The position numbers and the translations under genes are program-made. The notes beneath the pieces are model-generated. The model was not told the origin of the DNA, made no database searches, and saw only the letters and a program-made list of their open reading frames with translations. Positions 60,036 to 64,000 of a stretch of 64,000 nt of DNA are shown piece by piece. Every line of letters begins with the position of its first letter. Position 1 is the first letter of the stretch. The DNA comes from Cymodocea nodosa. Lineage: Eukaryota > Streptophyta > Magnoliopsida > Alismatales > Cymodoceaceae. The stretch covers positions 26,983,501 to 27,047,500 of the forward strand of contig CM072336.1 of the NCBI GenBank assembly GCA_036874045.1. Reading direction: 5' to 3'.

Positions 60036-60330
60036 TTTTTTTTTTTTTTTTTTTAATTAAGGGTCCTCCTTAGACACTCAAACGGCTTATTATATACCAA
60101 AAGTATCCAAGGAGACGAAAACTTGTAAGAGACCTTGTTAGGCCCACTTTGGTAAGTGATGCACACAACTACAACTTGTCAATGCTTGAGCAGAGCCAAC
60201 ACTACTGCCCATAGGCACTGCACGAAAACTTCCCAAGTGGTCACCCATCTTGGTTCTGCTTCCGTCTAAACACAATTAACTTCAGATTTCTTATAGGAGC
60301 CAGTGTTTGGTAGTAGATGTAAATGCACCT
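60036..60330 (-). mobile_element. 5S rRNA-derived SINE (SINE3-like) inserted in copia
   Basis: On the minus strand the element starts at 60330. Its first 115 bases (60216-60330) align without any gap to plant 5S rRNA from nucleotide 1, at about two-thirds identity by my count from memory of the 5S consensus. Best preserved are CTGAAGTTAATTGTGTT (box A region) and AAGATGGGTGACCACTTGGG (box C region), the internal RNA polymerase III promoter. About 160 bases of unrelated tail follow (60055-60215) and then about 20 A (T tract 60034-60054). Direct repeats ACCTCTAAGTT at 60025-60035 and 60331-60341 flank it, and excision rejoins the host codons TSKLFD. Length, 5S head, poly(A) and target duplication fit a retroposed SINE. 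A Cassandra LTR is excluded as the simplest reading, because there is no LTR terminus and the 5' end coincides with 5S nucleotide 1. Confidence 0.83.
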
Positions 60331-60696
60331 ACCTCTAAGTTATTTGATATCATCCATTATGACATTTGGAAACCCTTTCGAGTCACATCTATTTCTAACT
60401 TTCATTATTATATTATATTTGTTGATTTTTCTCGTGTATCCTAATTGTATCTCTTAAAGAATTGTCAAAACATTATCAATGTTATTCACATGTTTTTAAC
60501 GAAGTTTAAACCCAATTTGCTTTCACTCAAAATTTTTCAAACTAACAATACTCTTGAATTTTTTCAAATTGAAGACCAATCTTTTAGTGTTGATCATAAT
60601 ATCTTGCATCAAACTACTTATGCACATACATCTCAACAAAATGAAGTGGTTGAGCATAAACATCACCACATTTTAAATGTCACTCATACCTTATTA
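60331..60696 (+). mobile_element. copia integrase core, part
   Basis: The forward frame reads FDIIHYDIWKPFRVTSISNF, then IIFVDFSRVS, LKIFQTNNTLEFFQ, HQTTYAHTSQQNEVVEHK and HILNVTHTLL. These are the catalytic-core landmarks of copia integrase (IHxDIW, TDNxxEF with D changed to N, PQQNGVxER). It is interrupted at ACCTTATTA (60688-60696) by a LINE. Confidence 0.92.
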
Positions 60697-62143
60697 TTAT
60701 TATTATTTTTTTTTTTCAAAAAATCTATCCTTTGAATTCATCAGGGGATAGTCCTACAAAAGTAAGAAAAACCAAATGAAATTTGGTCGCATACGCAAGA
60801 GTTACAATAATAGAGAAGAATTTTGAAAAAGTAGGTCATATCGGTCAAACCGAATGCATAAAATTCGATTTAGCCAGATAGGCCATCGGGAGACCAGATT
60901 AAAAAGAAGAAAAATAGTCAGACCATTGGAATGGTTCGGTGAGACCAACTTAAAATAGTGTAACCGGAAGAATTCCGGTAAGACTGGAGAACTAGTTAGG
61001 AAGTGGTACTATCGGTGTAACCGAAGCGAAATTCGGTTAGACCGTTAGAGAGACTGATATGTACAGATCGGTTTAACCGATGGTTTTCCAATATGACCGA
61101 AATAAACCATTCGGTGTGAATGGGTGTATTTCGATATAGCCTGTAATCATAACCTGTCCGACCTTGATAAATAAGGGCGTTTATTGCGATGCCGCTTTGC
61201 AGGTCGACGAGCAGGTGTAGCCACGTGAGATGTAACATATTGTCTGCATGAACTTGAATTTCGAGCGTTGTGTCATTTAATCACTTGGATATTGAAACCT
61301 TAGATATAATAAATAATCTGAGATATAATAGATGAAGAATTTGGCTTTTTGTTGCTAAATATAATCTCACATCTGTGTTTCCACAAGCTCCAAAGTATAA
61401 TAACCGCTAGATATTTATAAAATTGATTCTGAGAAGATTTTTGACGAGAATAAAGCTACTGACCACTCCAATTTTCCTAGTTGTGGATCGAATTTGGTGC
61501 TATCAATAATCAGAGTCAATTGATAACTTCTTGAATGAATGAGCATTTGTAAAAAACGTGATTGACAAATTCCGAAGAGTTCCTGCAAAAATTGCATATA
61601 GAAGGTAGGTGGTGTCCCATATTTTTTCTGGTTTCATCTAGAGGAAGAAATTTTTGTCTAAGTTTCCAAAGAAAAATGGAAACTTTTGTAGGAATTCTAA
61701 GATTTCAAAAACCCAGTAGTTTGTTGCTTCGGGGTAAGTGATTTCTGATAAGATTCTAAGCTGCTTTGATAGAAAAATTTAGAATTTGAAGAGCTTGATT
61801 ATACCTGTGCCATGTTCTGCCCAGTGTTTTGCCTATGTTGCTGTCTTTGTAGATATTAATAATATGGTCTATATTTCCATAAATTACCTTGATGGCTTCA
61901 GCCCAAATGCCTTTGTTATTAAGAAGCTTATGAATTTGCTTTAGTTGAAAAGCAATCAATTGCTCCTTTAAATTCTTGATATCAAACCCTCCTTCTGGAA
62001 CGAGAGTAGAAATTTTGTCCCATTTAAGCCAATGAAAATTTTTTTGGTTGCTATCTCCAGACCAGAAAAAACGTGCACAAATGTTATTGATCTTCTAAAT
62101 GATTCCAAAAGAAAGGGGCAAGACCGATAGAGTGTGTATACAC
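60697..62143 (-). mobile_element. 5'-truncated LINE inserted in copia integrase
   Basis: Inserted between exact 9-bp duplications ACCTTATTA (60688-60696 and 62144-62152). On the minus strand it begins inside the RT C-terminal region: INNICARFFWSGDSNQ, LKWDKISTLVPEGGFDIKNL and IAFQLKQIHKLLNNKGIWAE. After further decayed C-terminal sequence (LWSLWKHRCEIIF near 61390) comes about 500 bases of 3'UTR, ending in A-rich and AAT-repeat sequence (T tract plus TTA repeats at 60691-60716). Stops are present. It differs from the LINE at 17-27 kb. Confidence 0.88.
60820..61110. repeat. CGGTTxxACCG inverted words in the LINE 3' region
   Basis: Repeated near-palindromes (GTCAAACCGAATG, GGTGTAACCGAAGCG, TTCGGTTAGACCG, TCGGTTTAACCGATGG) occur about every 30-50 bases in the 3' part of the inserted LINE. 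Confidence 0.7.
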
Positions 62144-62152
62144 ACCTTATTA

Positions 62153-64000
62153 ATTGAGATGAATGTACTTAAGTACTTATGATCTGATGTAGTTGTCACC
62201 ACCTCTTTTTTGATCTATCAAATGTCTTCATCTCCTTTAAGAGGCTATATTCCTTTTCAATGACTTTCTTCCGATAGGAAATTATTTCCTCTTCTACCTA
62301 AGGGTTTTAGATGTATAGTTTTTGTAAAAAATCTTACTCTTAACCTAGATAAATTATCTCCATGATCCTTTAATCATGTCTTTGTTGATTACCCTAGAAA
62401 TCAAAAAGGGTATCAATGTTTTCACCCTCATATATAATGTTACTTCATCTCTGTTGATGTTGTTTTTCAAGAAAATATTCCATATTTCACTACTTTAATC
62501 CCACCTTCGATACTATTTCTATACCTCCTTTTGTTTCAACACCACCTCCCTTGCCATTTCCTATTCCATTATCCATTTTCGACAATTCTACACCACCATC
62601 ACCACCATCTCTAAGGCCACCACAACAACTATTACAGGTATATCAAAGATGGTCTCACCTTGATTCTCAGGTAATGGTGAATCATTCCTCTTCCTCCAAT
62701 GTAACTCCAATTGATCTTGATTTACCTATTGACTTTTACAAAGGTACACATACTTCCATTGCCTATCTTATTTCCAATTATGTGTTATTTGATTCTCTCT
62801 CTCTTGATTATAAACACTTTGTTATTACCCTTCAGAATCTATACTTAAGGATTATCAAGGTGTACTTACCAATCCTTCTTAGAAGGAAACTATGGATGTT
62901 GAAATGCAGACCTTATAGGAACTTAGAATGTGGGAGTTAGTTTTTCATCCAGCCAACACTCCTATGATTAGCTATCGATGGATCTTCACTATCAAATATA
63001 AGACGGATGACTCTATTAATCACCACAAAACTTGCCTTGTAGCGCATGGTTTCACATAGAAACATAACATTGACTATTTTGACACCTTTTCTCCAATATC
63101 AAGGCTCAATTTTATTCGAGTCTTTTTAGCTCTTGTTGTATGTCACTTAGAGAACTTTCATAAATCGACGTTTACAATGCTTTTCTTTATAGAGATTTAT
63201 AGGAGGAAGTCTTCGAAGAGCAACCTCTAGATTATGTTACTCAAGAGGAGAATCAAGTTTGTCATTACGAAAATCTCTCTATAGTCTCAAACAAAATCTT
63301 TGTGCATGGTTTGGGAAACTTAGTTCCATCTTGATCTCACAAGAATTTCAAAAGTGTGTGGCTGGCAACTCTATATTTATTCACAAGAGCTCATTTGGAC
63401 ATACTATACTAGCTATTTATGTGGATAATATTCTTCTAACCAATAATGATCCATCCAACATTCAAGCAACTAAATAGTTCCTGGCAACAAACTTCAAGCT
63501 TCAAGATATGGGGAAGTCTCGATATTTTCTTGGAATTAAGTTTACCTACTTCAAAAGTAAGCTAGCACCCTCTCAAAGGAAATATACTATGGACTTATTA
63601 AAGGAGACTAGATTACTAGGATGCAAGCCTAAGTCAACCCTTATTAATCCTAATCCGCCCCTTTAGGATATGACTATGAAGTTCTTTAACAATATAAGTC
63701 AGTATACAAGATTGATTGAGAAGCTCATTTATCTTATAGTAACTCATCTTGATATATCATTTACAGTTAGTCTCCTTAGTCAATTTAAGCAAAATCTAAG
63801 ATTAGTTCATTAGCAACCAATTCTAAAAGTAGTTGCATATATTAAGGGAAGTCTAGGCAAAAGACTTTATTCAAACTAGGGACACTTAAATGTAACAATC
63901 TACTCAGATTCTAGCTATGCAGGAGATAAAAGAGATCGACGTTCAACCTCTGGATATTGCATATATGTTAGAAGAAATCTAATCACATGGAGAAGTAAAA
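62153..64000 (+). mobile_element. copia integrase end, reverse transcriptase and RNase H (cut by window end)
   Basis: The copia reading resumes with SDVVVTTSFLIYQMSSSPL and, after frameshifts, NQKGYQCFHP. RT follows from about 62880: YRWIFTIKYKTD, LVAHGFT, then SLRKSLYSLKQNLCAWFGKL at 63259. The catalytic box is IYVDNILLTNND (63411-63446), with YVDD changed to YVDN. Next come LQDMGKSRYFLGIKF, the RNase H part HLDISFTV, KRLYSN and YSDSSYAGDKRDRRSTSGYC, running off the window. Numerous stops; dead element. The 3' LTR lies beyond 64000. Confidence 0.93.

Noticed and set aside
60036-60330. Functional 5S rRNA gene or Cassandra LTR
   Set aside because: About a third of positions differ from 5S rRNA, poly(A) and a target duplication flank it, and there is no LTR end, so neither a working 5S gene nor a Cassandra LTR fits best.
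1-64000. CRISPR array, bacterial operons or organellar inserts
   Set aside because: No regularly spaced identical repeats, no operon-like packing, and no chloroplast or mitochondrial gene was recognised.
1-64000. tRNA genes
   Set aside because: I looked for GGTTCGAATCC-type T-arm sequences and found none in a plausible cloverleaf context; a dedicated scan would be decisive.

Overview
The window is nuclear DNA of a flowering plant. The evidence is spliceosomal genes of plant families (a MAPR/MSBP membrane steroid-binding protein, a GAMYB-type R2R3-MYB with a miR159 site, a UBC22-type ubiquitin-conjugating enzyme, a plant F-box protein), long AT-rich spacers, and dense plant retroelements (Ty1/copia, Ty3/gypsy, L1-like LINE, TRIM, PIF/Harbinger). 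GC-rich first exons would suit a monocot, but the species cannot be fixed from sequence alone. All gene and element calls come from reading translations and repeats by eye; no database was searched.

Layout. 1-3.2 kb: a 304-bp copy of the MSBP second exon joined to a reverse-strand copia gag-protease remnant, then a forward copia integrase-RT remnant. 3.2-11.8 kb: AT-rich repetitive DNA with two CATGCAT-rich blocks and broken gypsy integrase and gag pieces. 14.1-16.0 kb: an intact F-box gene (minus). About 16.9-27.1 kb: one old LINE (minus) split by three insertions: an unidentified 1.8-kb insert, a 1.04-kb TRIM, and a 4.97-kb PIF/Harbinger transposon carrying both a Myb-like gene and a DDE transposase, both decayed. 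27.8-34.0 kb: MSBP gene (minus) with a 5.7-kb intron holding a solo LTR. 34.6 kb: a raffinose-synthase scrap. 36.0-42.3 kb: four-exon GAMYB-like gene (minus). 45.9-47.3 kb: six-exon UBC22 coding region (minus), whose probable 5'UTR intron carries a second TRIM. 51.8-52.4 kb: a deletion-damaged FSH1-family hydrolase (plus). 53.0-53.4 kb: a Harbinger MITE. 56.1-64.0 kb: a copia element (plus, cut by the window end) broken by three nested insertions with target-site duplications: a solo LTR, a 5S-rRNA-headed SINE, and a 5'-truncated LINE.

The four intact genes (F-box, MSBP, GAMYB-like, UBC22) look like unrelated single genes and do not form a cluster; the rest is transposon archaeology. The most unusual object is the roughly 295-bp retroposon at 60036-60330. 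Its 5' part aligns without gaps to an entire 5S rRNA, it ends in poly(A), and an 11-bp target-site duplication flanks it. That is a SINE3-like architecture, whereas the plant 5S-bearing element I know of is the LTR-type Cassandra TRIM.
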